A stretch of DNA of 64,000 nucleotides from Paenibacillus sp. Soil766. GTDB taxonomy: Bacteria; Bacillota; Bacilli; Paenibacillales; NBRC-103111. Positions within the stretch are counted from its first letter, which is position 1. Each line of letters starts with the position of its first letter. This document shows, in pieces, positions 1 to 9,693 of this stretch. The DNA lies in contig NZ_LMSJ01000016.1 in NCBI RefSeq assembly GCF_001428105.1, forward strand, positions 62,001 to 126,000. Reading direction: 5' to 3'. The notes beneath the pieces were generated by a model. The model was not told where the DNA came from. It did not search any database and saw only the letters and a list, made by a program, of their open reading frames with translations. A program made the position numbers and the translations under genes.

Positions 1-2
1 CT

Positions 3-1016
3 TGGCAAGCTGGGGTATGTACAGCAGAGCATTATGCCGACATGTATGTCCTTTATGCTAGAGCCATGAAAGCCAAAGACGCTTCCATTCAATTATTGGG
101 ATGTGGGACAGCGAGAGATTCATTGGTGCCTGGCTGGAATCAGAAGGTACTGACACGGGCAGGCAAGGAAATGGATTTCTTTACGCTGCATATCTATCAA
201 GGTCAGAATTTCTTTCCTATTGATGCTCGAACACCATCTGAAACAAGATTTAAAGCGATTACTGCTTTTCCCGAATTGGCAAGATCCTTGTTTGGGGAAG
301 TTGAAAGCTTGATTCGAAGCAGCGATGAGTTGGCGCATTTGAAAATTGCAGTTACAGAATGGAATACGATGTACTTCCCGAACCCTGATTTACCCAACAA
401 TAACACGCTAGAAGCAGCAGTTGCCAATGCGTGCATGATGAACGAAATGATGCGGCAAAGCCATCTTGTACACATTGCGAATTTCTCAGATCTTGTGAAT
501 GGATGGGTTGGTGGCTGCATTCGCGTTGGTGATGCCTACGAACGAATGAAGAAGCCAGGTTGGAGCGGGAAGAATCACCTTATATTCGGGACAGCAACTT
601 ATCATCTATTGCGTTTATATGCGAATTGCCAAATAGACCGTCTAGTGGAGGTAGAGGTCGATTGCTCTACCTATAATGCGGGACCATCGAAGTTAGACCT
701 TTACTTGAAACAGCTGCCAGAGTTAGATGTCGTTGCAGGAGTTTCTGCGAAATTGGATAAGTTGACGCTGTTTATTGTGAATCGAAGCTTGAAGGAAATG
801 CCTGTTTCTTGTCATCTAACAGCTTGGGAACCGAAGGCGGAGGTGCGGGTGTCGGTTATTTCAGGCTCGGATTACGAGGCGTTTAATACGGTATTTGAAC
901 CGAATACCCTGCAAGCGCGGGTTGAACATACTCTGCTTATGGGTGCAACGTGGCAATCTACACTTCAACCGCATGCCATTTATGTGATGGAAGTAGAGCT
1001 TCAAACATTCGAATGA
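3..1016 (+). CDS. GH51-like alpha-L-arabinofuranosidase, 5'-truncated by the window edge
   Basis: The reading frame is open from base 3 to the stop at 1016, so the true start lies upstream and the first internal ATG (42) is not the start. The first visible residues, WQAGVCTAEHYADMYVLYA, match the stretch just after the acid/base Asn-Glu pair of GH51 arabinofuranosidases, so that glutamate should lie just outside the window. A second conserved block, VTEWNTMYFP, carries the likely nucleophile Glu. The C-terminal third (from about base 620) looks like the beta-sandwich that closes GH51 enzymes. It shares the phrase FIVNRSLKEM with the next gene (FVVNRDMKEA), which suggests duplication. No export signal can be judged. 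The likely role is release of terminal arabinofuranosyl residues from oligosaccharides. Family is fairly sure, substrate is not. Confidence 0.8.
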   Translation, partial: WQAGVCTAEHYADMYVLYARAMKAKDASIQLLGCGTARDSLVPGWNQKVLTRAGKEMDFFTLHIYQGQNFFPIDARTPSETRFKAITAFPELARSLFGEVESLIRSSDELAHLKIAVTEWNTMYFPNPDLPNNNTLEAAVANACMMNEMMRQSHLVHIANFSDLVNGWVGGCIRVGDAYERMKKPGWSGKNHLIFGTATYHLLRLYANCQIDRLVEVEVDCSTYNAGPSKLDLYLKQLPELDVVAGVSAKLDKLTLFIVNRSLKEMPVSCHLTAWEPKAEVRVSVISGSDYEAFNTVFEPNTLQARVEHTLLMGATWQSTLQPHAIYVMEVELQTFE

Positions 1017-1133
1017 AATCGGATAAGTTTTAGAGATTCTGTGTAACGATAAATAATTGTTTTCCATGCATACTGAATATGTGAGATCGAAACCTGCTTT
1101 AGAAGAAAAAGTACGATAAGAGGAGGGGCAGCT

Positions 1134-3251
1134 GTGGGAATACACATAGACATTCAATCAGCTCCAGAGAAAGTAAGTCAATGGTACATCGATAAACGGA
1201 TTTTCGGCAAGTTTTTTGAAACGAATGGCAGAGATACGTATCCAGGTATTATTGATGATTGCGTAGCTAACGGCTCGTTTGAGCATTGGTTCTCAAAGCG
1301 GAAGAAGGATGGCACGAATTTGCCATGGACCATGCGTACCGAGATTATGTACAGAGACGTCGAGCCTACAACGGGTTTAGCTTACCCGTGGGAGCCTGTC
1401 GGAGACGTTACCGATGCTTATGAGCAATTGCAAGGCGGTGTACATGGCAAGCAAGGATGGAAGACGTTCCAGAGAATTAAGCTCGAAGGGGGTACGACAA
1501 GCAAAGGGATTGCGCAACGCATTACGCTTGCCGATGAGCGAACACTGACATACCGTTTGCAGTTGTACGGTCGGGCAATAGGTTCGAGAACGCACCTGCA
1601 AGTTGGGATTGAAGATAAAACGGGTGATATCCGGATCGATACAAGGATTCTGTTGACACAAGACTGGGACCGATATGAGGTTGAGTTGACGCTGGATCGT
1701 ATGACTTCATCCCGTTATGATGCTTCACCGTTCGGTGAATACAGGCTATTCATCATCGCTGATACAGCAGAAGCCAGCTTCGTAGATCTGGATTGGGTTA
1801 TGCTGATGTCGGGAGATGCAGTTGAAGGTTTATATAATCCAACGACGATCGATTTGTTAAAGCGCTATCATGTCACTTCCATTCGATGGGGAGGGAACTA
1901 CGCGAATGAATACAACTGGAAAGATGGCATAGGACCTTGGTTGCATCGACCTGTTCGAGATAATCAGAATTGGGGCGGGCTGGAGCCTAATTATTTCGGG
2001 ACGAACGAATTCTTGCGCTTTTGCCAACTAATCGGGGCTGAGCCTCTCATGAACATTGGCTTCAGTTATGATCTGCCTCCTGAATTAGCAGCGGAATGGG
2101 TGGAATACGTGAATGGCGATGCTTCGACGCCAATGGGACGCTTGCGAGCAGAACATGGTTATCCGCAGCCGTGGGGAGTGAAGCTTTGGCAGGTTGGCAA
2201 TGAGAGTTATGGTGACTATCAATTCGGTTATACCAACTCGATTGATTTCGCAAAGCGAATCCAAACCTACTATACGCAAATGAAAAAATTGGATCCAAGC
2301 ATTACTATTATTATCGCAGGCGAGGATCCTATGTATGTAGATTTCTCAGAAATTCCAGGTCAACCGCCGATCTGGAACAAACGATTGTTTGCGCTCGCAG
2401 GCAAAGATTATGTGGATGGGCTTGATATTCATCAATACACGAGAGGGATAAGGGACGAAGGGCTGCGTAAGGATTGGTTAGTTAGCAATGAAGCAGATCC
2501 TAGCTTTTATAATCAAGTCTTAGTGTCGTATCCTTCTCAATATGAAGTACTTATCCAAGAGTTGAAAGAGCTAGCAAGCGGATATGGCATTGAACCCTTA
2601 GCTCTTGAAATTGGTGAATGGAATTTGGAACCGGAAACGGATGCTAATTGGCCCAAAGCCGAGTACGAAACGATGGCTCATGCGTGCTATGTAGCTGGCA
2701 TGTTCAATACGTTCATTCGTCAAGGGGACAGCGTCAAATATGCGTACCAAAGAGATAACACCCTGTATTATCGTGCGTATCCCGTCGATATGAGACCTGT
2801 TAATCCAGGGAACGATACGTCCAGATTTTACGCAGAGCCGTTTCTGAGAACGGATACCAAGTGGCGTAAGCTAGAGCTTCAAACGGAAGGAACAACCTTT
2901 GACATACCACAAACATGGGTACGAATCCGACCTATGGCGGGGGTCGCCCATGTGGATGCAGCGGCAATCCTATCGGAAGGCAACGATGAAATGATACTTT
3001 TTGTTGTCAACCGAGATATGAAGGAAGCCCATAAGGTGGAGCTGCAGGGGGCATGGGCTCGTGATAAGTCCGAAACTTCTGTTCTGCTGCAATACGGCGA
3101 TTCACCGTTTATGCGCCATACCGATTGGTATGAGCAGAGAGGGTATCATCTAGTTGAGACTCAGCTAACGTACGATGATGGCGATTCGGCATCTTTGCTT
3201 TTGCCAGCAGGCTCTGTGGCAAGAATTTCATTTCGACTAGTACACAAATAA
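1134..3251 (+). CDS. GH51-like alpha-L-arabinofuranosidase with N-terminal carbohydrate-binding-like region
   Basis: GTG start at 1134 preceded by AGGAGG at 1121-1126; 705 residues. There is no signal peptide, so it is probably cytoplasmic. Residues about 30-230 resemble a beta-sandwich carbohydrate-binding region. The (beta/alpha)8 catalytic part follows, with WQVGNES holding the predicted acid/base Glu357 and LEIGEWN holding the predicted nucleophile Glu495. A C-terminal beta-sandwich completes the protein. At 705 residues it is longer than the usual 500-residue GH51, explained by the N-terminal addition. It lies 117 bp after another GH51-like gene and 14 bp before a solute-binding lipoprotein, so it is probably co-transcribed with both. 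Expected reaction: hydrolysis of alpha-L-arabinofuranosides. A different activity of GH51 or a neighbouring GH-A family remains possible. Confidence 0.82.
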   Translation: MGIHIDIQSAPEKVSQWYIDKRIFGKFFETNGRDTYPGIIDDCVANGSFEHWFSKRKKDGTNLPWTMRTEIMYRDVEPTTGLAYPWEPVGDVTDAYEQLQGGVHGKQGWKTFQRIKLEGGTTSKGIAQRITLADERTLTYRLQLYGRAIGSRTHLQVGIEDKTGDIRIDTRILLTQDWDRYEVELTLDRMTSSRYDASPFGEYRLFIIADTAEASFVDLDWVMLMSGDAVEGLYNPTTIDLLKRYHVTSIRWGGNYANEYNWKDGIGPWLHRPVRDNQNWGGLEPNYFGTNEFLRFCQLIGAEPLMNIGFSYDLPPELAAEWVEYVNGDASTPMGRLRAEHGYPQPWGVKLWQVGNESYGDYQFGYTNSIDFAKRIQTYYTQMKKLDPSITIIIAGEDPMYVDFSEIPGQPPIWNKRLFALAGKDYVDGLDIHQYTRGIRDEGLRKDWLVSNEADPSFYNQVLVSYPSQYEVLIQELKELASGYGIEPLALEIGEWNLEPETDANWPKAEYETMAHACYVAGMFNTFIRQGDSVKYAYQRDNTLYYRAYPVDMRPVNPGNDTSRFYAEPFLRTDTKWRKLELQTEGTTFDIPQTWVRIRPMAGVAHVDAAAILSEGNDEMILFVVNRDMKEAHKVELQGAWARDKSETSVLLQYGDSPFMRHTDWYEQRGYHLVETQLTYDDGDSASLLLPAGSVARISFRLVHK

Positions 3252-3265
3252 GAGGGGGATTTGAA

Positions 3266-4810
3266 GTGAAGAAAACAGTTGTACTAAGCCTTACGCTCAT
3301 GCTCTCTGTAAGCAGCCTTGCCGCATGTTCGACAGATAAGGGAGCTACGAATTCCGCTTCTACCTCTACACCAGCGCCTACAGCCGCCGCTAATTCGGAT
3401 GATGGCAAAGAGCTTATGAACATATCGTTGATGGTTCCCCAATATGCCGAGATTGGGCCTTCGAGTGACTCGCCACTCGTTAAGAAATTGAATGAGAAGC
3501 TGAACATTAAACTGGATATCCAGTGGATTCCTGGTGCGAGCTATAATGATAAAATTAGTGTATTGGCGGCTTCAAACAGTTTGCCAGATGTATATCGCAT
3601 AGCCACCGAGGATTACATGAAATGGCGTGACAAAGGTGTATTTCTGGATGTGAAGCCTTTTCTTAGTATATATTCGAATCTAACTAAACAACTCCCCGAG
3701 AGCGCATGGGCAGAACTAAACAATAAGAACTCGTATTTCGGAATTCCCTATTATAGCATTCCCCACCTGTTCTCCATGTCGATCCGTAAGGATTGGCTAG
3801 ACAAACTTAATCTGAAGATGCCTGATACGATTGATCAATTCTATGAAGTTGCGAAAGCATTTGCTACCAAAGATCCCGATGGGAACGGTAAAGCCGATAC
3901 GACTGGTTTCTCTGTACTTGTGAATTCCAATGGTACATTTGGGAATGCTGCTCCTCTCATGGGGGCCTTCGGGCTTGGCAATGAATGGGCTTTAAAAGAT
4001 GGAAAGCTCATGGCCATGCAAGCGCAAACCGAAGAACTCAAGAGCTTCATCGGCTTTCTGCGGAAAGCTTATGCGGAAGGGGTGCTCGATAAGAACTTCT
4101 TGGTCATGAAAACAGCTGATGCGAGAAATAAACTATGGAACGGCCAATCCGGTATTCACCTTGTGAACCCGAACGAAGTGATTCGTCTGGATATTCCTAA
4201 TATCAAGAAAAATGCACCGCAAGCTGAGCTTGTTCAACTGATGCCGCCAGCAGGCCCAACGGGAATTCGCGCAACACAAACGGATGGCATGGGACAAACG
4301 AAAGTTGTTATTAATAAAAATACAGATCCTAAGAAGCAGCAGCGGATTCTCAAATTACTTGATTACATGCTTTCCGATGAAGGCTATGATCTATTGAAAG
4401 AAGGCGTAGAAGGTGTTGATTATAAGAAAAATGCCGATGGAACATTTACCAAGCTAGAAACGAAGGAGACAGGAAGTTTGTTCTCGATCAATTTCTTCCG
4501 TCGCGCTGATAAAGCGATCCAGCTTCATAAATATAACGACCAAGTTTATGTGAAACAAGTGGAACAATGGCTGAACAATAACGATAAATACGATTGGCCG
4601 AATGTGGGCTTAGGCTTGGCAGCAGAAACCCAAGCCTATAAGAAAATTAACCTGACTACCATGAATACGAAGTGGATGTCTTCGATGTCCCGCGTCATTG
4701 CAGGCGATGCACCTCTTGAAGAGATTGACAAAGCCGTGAGTGAATGGTTAAAGAGTGGAGGTGAACAATTAACAACAGAGATTAACGAAATCTATAAGCA
4801 ACGCAAGTAA
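3266..4810 (+). CDS. ABC transporter extracellular solute-binding lipoprotein (LplA type)
   Basis: GTG start at 3266 with an AGAGGGGGA ribosome binding site just before it; 514 residues. The N-terminus has a Lys-Lys charged start, a hydrophobic stretch and the lipobox LAAC, so Cys21 is the predicted lipid-modified residue. A Ser/Thr/Ala/Pro-rich spacer follows. The body matches the long (about 500 aa) family 1 oligosaccharide-binding proteins that work with LplB/YtcP permeases, including the calcium-like loop D-P-D-G-N-G-K-A-D-T at about residues 208-217. No permease genes are next to it in the window, unlike the three other binding proteins here; they may lie upstream of base 1. It probably feeds oligosaccharides to the neighbouring glycosidases. 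Confidence 0.9.
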   Translation: MKKTVVLSLTLMLSVSSLAACSTDKGATNSASTSTPAPTAAANSDDGKELMNISLMVPQYAEIGPSSDSPLVKKLNEKLNIKLDIQWIPGASYNDKISVLAASNSLPDVYRIATEDYMKWRDKGVFLDVKPFLSIYSNLTKQLPESAWAELNNKNSYFGIPYYSIPHLFSMSIRKDWLDKLNLKMPDTIDQFYEVAKAFATKDPDGNGKADTTGFSVLVNSNGTFGNAAPLMGAFGLGNEWALKDGKLMAMQAQTEELKSFIGFLRKAYAEGVLDKNFLVMKTADARNKLWNGQSGIHLVNPNEVIRLDIPNIKKNAPQAELVQLMPPAGPTGIRATQTDGMGQTKVVINKNTDPKKQQRILKLLDYMLSDEGYDLLKEGVEGVDYKKNADGTFTKLETKETGSLFSINFFRRADKAIQLHKYNDQVYVKQVEQWLNNNDKYDWPNVGLGLAAETQAYKKINLTTMNTKWMSSMSRVIAGDAPLEEIDKAVSEWLKSGGEQLTTEINEIYKQRK

Positions 4811-4897
4811 GATGATGTCACCGTGACTGGCGTATCTCAGGGAAGTGCGCCTAGTCTGGTGCTCGTTCACCTCATCCTCATTCAAAAAGGAGATGTT

Positions 4898-7792
4898 ATG
4901 ATGAAGAGTCGTTTAGGCTTCATGAGTTTGGTATTGAGTGGTTTGATCGCGTTTTCACAGTCTTTCATTGCACCTGCACCTGCGCAAGCAGCTAATTCTA
5001 CGGCGACTATCAATATCGATACGAACAGTGTTACAACGTATAACCCCGATTTCAGAGGCTTGAACAATGAACCTGAACGTACAGGGATTAATATGAATGA
5101 TCCAGACTTTGTAAGTGCTGCAATTGATTATGGGCGAATTGGCTTTGTAAGATGGCCTGGTGGAACGCCTACGAATAGCTTTTCATGGAAACTCGGGCTG
5201 ACGGATACGGAATTTACAGGGCAAGCTCAGAAAGAAGATCGCCGCTATTATAATCAACTTTATGCGAAGAGATACCAAATCGCTAAGGGGAATGAACGCA
5301 TTTCAGATTACATAGACTTCCTTCAGCAGACAGGGGCCAAAGCCGTTATTATGGTGAATGTGCTGCAGTACAATCCGGAACAAGCACGCGATCTTGCCAA
5401 ATACTTATATGACAATCATGTGCCTGTCGTCTACTTCGAATTAGGAAACGAAATTTCTTTCTATGTCCAAGAAAGTGGTAATCAGCAGCCAGTTTACAAG
5501 ACAGGAACTGACTACTTAGACCGCGTGAAGACATTCAATGACGTCATCAAGAGCGCTTATCCGGGCGCAAAGACGGTCATTTCCATGAGTAATTTGCAAG
5601 TGCAAAGCTTTGATGAAGATGTGTACAATTACCCGAATAAATATTGGGATGCCATAACGACACACAGCTTCAGGAGCAGCGGTACGACGGCATCGGCAGC
5701 TATGACGGATGCTAATGGATATTTGAGTAATTGGAACACACTTATTGCTAACAATTATACCGCTAATTTAACGAATCCGAAGATATTTATCGGAGAGCAT
5801 GGCGTGTCACTCGGAGGGCTTCTGGATAATACCCAATATGGAGGTATTTATGTAAGTGAATCCGTTCTCCGCCTCGTCACGAATCCGAATATCTCCTACC
5901 TGGCCGGTTATCGACTAACGAATGGTGTATATACACCTGGTAGCGATTACGGCAGCTTGCTGGAGGATGCTTTTCAGGATGGCGTTAAGGTCGATACGGC
6001 AAGTTTGGCCTTCAATCCCTATTACAGCACGCCTGCCGCTTCTCTACGAGTCGTGGATGGGGCCATTAATCAAGGAACTGTTGCTTGGGGAACCACAGTG
6101 ACAGGAGGTGATACGGTAACCAAGACAGGTGGGACGATGCCGGCACTCTTTGCGCAAGCTATAAAAGGGGATAACGGGAAAAACTATATGGTCATTACGA
6201 ATAAATCGGCTAATGCCCATGATGTGAACATTCAAGTAAATGGCAGTAATGTCACGGCAGCCATGACCAAGACGTATACAGCAGCAGCTGATCCACTGAC
6301 CAAGAATAGTTTGGAGAGCCCGAGCTTGGTTACCGTCCAAACCAGTTCTACCGTAAATCCAGTTGTTGTTCCTGCCTATAGTGTCATGAGGGTGGAGTGG
6401 ACGCGGGTCAGTACAGCTGACATTCCTAGACCACCAGTACTCATGAATACCGAGGCAAATAACCAGGCTGTAATGTTAAAATGGCAGCCAAGCTTGAATG
6501 CGACTGGCTATAAAGTAAAAGTTGGGACGACGTCTGGTAATTACACAACGACTATTGATGTTGGGAATGTGCTCTCCAAAAACGTAACAGGCCTTACGAA
6601 TAATGTAACGTATTATTTCAGTGTAACCGCCTATAACGCTACGGGGGAAAGTGCGTTATCGGGTGAAACGAGCACTTTACTGGCGAGTCCCTCAGCTCCA
6701 TTTGCTCGACGCGCCTATGCGGAAACGGCAGGTAATATTGCGGTAGAATGGCAAAGTGTACCCGGTGCAACAGGGTACAAAGTGAAATATGGAACCGTAT
6801 TAGGCACATACACAACAACAATTGATGTAGGAAACAACGTAGGTCAGCTAGTGACGGGGTTACTACCTGGAACAACTTATTATTTCGTTGCTACCGCGTA
6901 TAACGGAAGAGGCGAAAGCAGCACATCATCAGTCATGACGGCAACAGCGCTAGGGACACTTCCACTTGCCCCTCATGATGCTCAAATCACAAGCGAGACG
7001 GCGACCGCAATTGGATTAAGTTGGGTACCAACTAGAACGGAAACCTATCATGAATATTTTGAAGACGGTGTAGCTGATAATTGGACACAAAATAAAGGAA
7101 GCTGGTTGGTGTATACCGATACAAGCAGAGGGGCTAATTTCTATCAATCACCACTAGCAGCGACGGGATTAACGATTTTCAGCAATAGTGCAACGGGCAA
7201 CTATGAAGGAGAAACGAGTGTGGAGCAGGTTGCTATGGCTTCGGGGAAATCGGCATATGCCTATGGTGTCGTTGCACGTTATGTGGATGATAACAACTAT
7301 TATAAATTTGTTTATAACATCAATGAGGATAAATTTAAGTTGGTGAAGGTACAGAACGGTGTAGAAACTGTGCTTATTAGTAAAACGACCCAGCAAGTAA
7401 TAACCGATAGTAAAGTCACATCGTTGGATTTATCCAAATTGTTGATGTCGATCCGAGTAGATGGCAGTACAATTGTGTGTTCTTTAAATCAAATTGGCCC
7501 AATGTTTACTGTAACGGATAGTACGTTTACAAGCGGTAAGTTTGGCCTCTATTCCCTAAATGTGCAGGCCAATTACAATTGGACACGGATTTATCGGAAA
7601 AATGCAGATAGCTACACCGTGTATCGCAGCACCCAGCCGCATGCGAATTTCACTGCCATCCAAAGCGGCTTGACAGGCACGACGTTTACGGACACTGGGA
7701 TAACTTCCGGTACTACGTATTACTACCGGATTACGGCAGAGAACAATAATGGATCGAGTTATCACTATTCAAATACACTCCGCAAAAATTAA
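4898..7792 (+). CDS. Secreted clan GH-A glycoside hydrolase with Fn3 repeats and a nested laminin-G-like domain
   Basis: I choose ATG 4898 (AAAAGGAGA at 4885-4892) over the longer frame starting at 4823, because a signal peptide ending ...APAQAANS then begins at the right place; 964 residues. The (beta/alpha)8 domain spans about residues 30-460. YFELGNEISF holds the predicted acid/base Glu185 and IFIGEHGVSL the predicted nucleophile Glu300, as in GH39/GH51/GH79-like enzymes; I cannot name the family. Two near-identical fibronectin III domains follow, sharing TGYKVK and YTTTIDVGN. A third Fn3 domain seems split: its first strands precede residue 719, a concanavalin/laminin-G-like module occupies about 719-897, and its remaining strands follow. 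There is no SLH or LPXTG anchor, so it is probably released. It acts outside the cell, upstream of the importer. Confidence 0.78.
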   Translation: MMKSRLGFMSLVLSGLIAFSQSFIAPAPAQAANSTATINIDTNSVTTYNPDFRGLNNEPERTGINMNDPDFVSAAIDYGRIGFVRWPGGTPTNSFSWKLGLTDTEFTGQAQKEDRRYYNQLYAKRYQIAKGNERISDYIDFLQQTGAKAVIMVNVLQYNPEQARDLAKYLYDNHVPVVYFELGNEISFYVQESGNQQPVYKTGTDYLDRVKTFNDVIKSAYPGAKTVISMSNLQVQSFDEDVYNYPNKYWDAITTHSFRSSGTTASAAMTDANGYLSNWNTLIANNYTANLTNPKIFIGEHGVSLGGLLDNTQYGGIYVSESVLRLVTNPNISYLAGYRLTNGVYTPGSDYGSLLEDAFQDGVKVDTASLAFNPYYSTPAASLRVVDGAINQGTVAWGTTVTGGDTVTKTGGTMPALFAQAIKGDNGKNYMVITNKSANAHDVNIQVNGSNVTAAMTKTYTAAADPLTKNSLESPSLVTVQTSSTVNPVVVPAYSVMRVEWTRVSTADIPRPPVLMNTEANNQAVMLKWQPSLNATGYKVKVGTTSGNYTTTIDVGNVLSKNVTGLTNNVTYYFSVTAYNATGESALSGETSTLLASPSAPFARRAYAETAGNIAVEWQSVPGATGYKVKYGTVLGTYTTTIDVGNNVGQLVTGLLPGTTYYFVATAYNGRGESSTSSVMTATALGTLPLAPHDAQITSETATAIGLSWVPTRTETYHEYFEDGVADNWTQNKGSWLVYTDTSRGANFYQSPLAATGLTIFSNSATGNYEGETSVEQVAMASGKSAYAYGVVARYVDDNNYYKFVYNINEDKFKLVKVQNGVETVLISKTTQQVITDSKVTSLDLSKLLMSIRVDGSTIVCSLNQIGPMFTVTDSTFTSGKFGLYSLNVQANYNWTRIYRKNADSYTVYRSTQPHANFTAIQSGLTGTTFTDTGITSGTTYYYRITAENNNGSSYHYSNTLRKN

Positions 7793-7842
7793 TCGATAAA
7801 ATGCCTTGAACAGGAAATTTTTCAGGAAGGGGAACTCCCGAA

Positions 7843-9267
7843 GTGCTTACAACGAGTAAATGCAATCATAATGCCTATCTTATGGGCTATTTTCGATCAG
7901 GTCCGGGGCAAACCCATAAAGTTGAGGAACTACACTACGCTTATAGCAGAGATGGCTTGCGTTGGTATGAACTTCATGACAATAAACCGGTGTGGACGTC
8001 CAGCGTAGGTGAAGGGATTTTGCGAGATCCTTTTATTGGAAGAGGGCCAGATGGGAAGTGGCATCTCGTCTATACGATTCGTCCGAGAGGTCCTTACATT
8101 GGTTATGCAACGTCAGAGGATCTCATTCAGTGGACTGATGAGAGGACACTTCCTGTGATGATGGATATTCCAGATACGGTGAATAGCTGGGCACCTGAGT
8201 TTTCCTATGATTCTATTCATGATGAGTTTTTGATCTATTGGGCATCAAGCACAGGACATGATTTGAGTAACAGCAAGCATTACTGTACACGCACTAAGGA
8301 TTGGCAGACGTTCACTCCAACTTCCATGTTCTATGATCCAGGGTTCCAGACGATCGATGCAAGCCTGGCCGAACATGAAGGTAAGTATTATATGGCCATT
8401 AAGGATGAAAGTTACGTATATGAACCACTCAAATATCCGCATCCACCGATGAACTTTTTGGCTGTGTCTAACCAACTAGAGGGGCCATATGAAGTTATTC
8501 CCGGTATTCAGACGCCAGATTATACAGAAGGTCCAGAATTTTTATGGGTCGACGGTGTGAAGAAATGGCGACTGTACTATGACTACTGGGCATATGGTAA
8601 ATTCGGCGTCATGGAATCCTCTGATATGAAGACGTGGTCCTCCGAATTAGCAGAGAGTCAGATCCGGTTCCCTTACCGTGCTCGACATGCAACGATGGTT
8701 CCCATTTCCGAGAAAGAGCTGCAACGGCTTATAGAGAAATACGCGTTATCCGTACATTACCCAACGCCTACCTATTCGCCAGTTCGTATTGCTGCAGAAG
8801 AAAGCAAAGGTTTCTTACATGAAGCGTTCACTATGAAATCTGTGAGAATGGAGTTCCTTGCAACTACAATTACGGGGACACAGGTCTTATTCGATGAAGG
8901 TGATCATGACAATGGTCTTTCAATGCGCATTCAAGATGGTTTGTTGGAGGCTATTGTCTGTGCGAAAGGGATGAAACTTAAGATTGCTGGTGAGCATGCC
9001 TTGCTTTCTTTGGATGAGTGGAGTCAAGCGGCAGTTACTTATGGAGAAGGAACATTATGTTTATATCTGAATGGGACTTGTGTGGCGGAAGGTCATGCGA
9101 ACATCAACTTAGTTAGCAATCATGATGCTGCCGGTGGGTATGGTGGACGATTTGGCAAAGATGCCTTTGGTGATGGGGATGGCAAAGCTGCACTGCAAGG
9201 GTGTATTCGAAATGTGCGTATTTACTCGGTTCCACTGCAAGCAGAGGATCTGAAGCAGATGGTTTAG
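7843..9267 (+). CDS. GH43-like five-bladed beta-propeller glycosidase with C-terminal LamG-like domain
   Basis: GTG start at 7843 after CAGGAAGGGGA at about 7822-7832; 474 residues and no signal peptide, so probably cytoplasmic. Repeated propeller strands can be seen: RDPFIGRGPDGKWHLVY, WAPEFSYD, YYMAIKDE and GPEFLW. The RDPF and APEF blocks are typical of GH43/GH32-clan propellers that carry the catalytic acids. From about residue 320 a second beta-sandwich resembles a laminin-G/concanavalin fold (GGRFGKDAFGDGDG, then IRNVRIYSVPL). It is the last gene of the 1-9.3 kb cluster, 50 bp after the secreted GH-A enzyme and followed by a strong terminator. Arabinosidase, xylosidase or galactosidase activity would all fit GH43. 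The exact activity cannot be read from sequence. Confidence 0.75.
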   Translation: MLTTSKCNHNAYLMGYFRSGPGQTHKVEELHYAYSRDGLRWYELHDNKPVWTSSVGEGILRDPFIGRGPDGKWHLVYTIRPRGPYIGYATSEDLIQWTDERTLPVMMDIPDTVNSWAPEFSYDSIHDEFLIYWASSTGHDLSNSKHYCTRTKDWQTFTPTSMFYDPGFQTIDASLAEHEGKYYMAIKDESYVYEPLKYPHPPMNFLAVSNQLEGPYEVIPGIQTPDYTEGPEFLWVDGVKKWRLYYDYWAYGKFGVMESSDMKTWSSELAESQIRFPYRARHATMVPISEKELQRLIEKYALSVHYPTPTYSPVRIAAEESKGFLHEAFTMKSVRMEFLATTITGTQVLFDEGDHDNGLSMRIQDGLLEAIVCAKGMKLKIAGEHALLSLDEWSQAAVTYGEGTLCLYLNGTCVAEGHANINLVSNHDAAGGYGGRFGKDAFGDGDGKAALQGCIRNVRIYSVPLQAEDLKQMV

Positions 9268-9340
9268 AGCTGTGTAAGTAGGAGATTGTGCCGGATTATC
9301 GGTTGCTATGGAAGTGTTTGGAAAAAAAGGACGTTAGCAG

Positions 9341-9391
9341 AAAGAGGCTGTCTCAAAAGTCTATGTAGACTTTGTGAGACGGCCTCTTTTT
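9341..9391 (+). terminator. Rho-independent terminator of the glycosidase cluster
   Basis: A near-perfect stem of about 23 bp (arms 9341-9363 and 9366-9388) with a two-base loop runs into CTCTTTTTGG. It lies 73 bp after the GH43-like stop. The arm contains GGCTGTCTCAAAAGTC, which recurs in the hairpin at 12752-12793. Confidence 0.85.
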
Positions 9392-9474
9392 GGTTCATGA
9401 CCAATGAGTGAACAACTTCAAATCCACTGTGAAATCCGATAGTTGAACACTTGGTGCACAACATTGTTCCCAAA

Positions 9475-9651
9475 GGGAACGTAGATACGCTATTTTGCCG
9501 ATATCGGTTGAAATTAACTCCAAGCGGAACGTAGATGCGCTATTTGCCTTATTTTCGCGCTATTTGGCGTATTTGAGCTAAATAACGCACCGTCGTTCCC
9601 CTTAGCTACCAATTTCGTTCATTTACCGGTAAATAGTGCATCCTAGTTCCC
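9475..9651. repeat. Intergenic palindromic repeat cluster A (two direct, two inverted copies)
   Basis: The 426-bp gap 9268-9693 has no credible gene. After the terminator it contains four copies of a 21-bp unit close to GGGAACGTAGATGCGCTATTT. Two are in + orientation, at 9475-9495 (gggaacgtagatacgctattt) and 9525-9545. Two are inverted, at 9580-9600 and 9631-9651. The arrangement is an imperfect long palindrome sitting between two convergent transcription units. Seen directly; function unknown. Confidence 0.8.
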
Positions 9652-9693
9652 TTTCCATCAGAGATGTCAGTTGGGATAGCCTCTTTTTTATTA

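Noticed and set aside
4823..4897. N-terminal extension of the GH-A enzyme from GTG 4823.
   Set aside because: It would put about 25 residues before a clear signal peptide, and the good ribosome binding site at 4885-4892 fits ATG 4898.
6475..6950. Similar DNA in the two Fn3 units of the GH-A gene, as a possible recombination repeat.
   Set aside because: The similarity follows protein domain conservation (TGYKVK, YTTTIDVGN) and is better explained as ordinary domain duplication.
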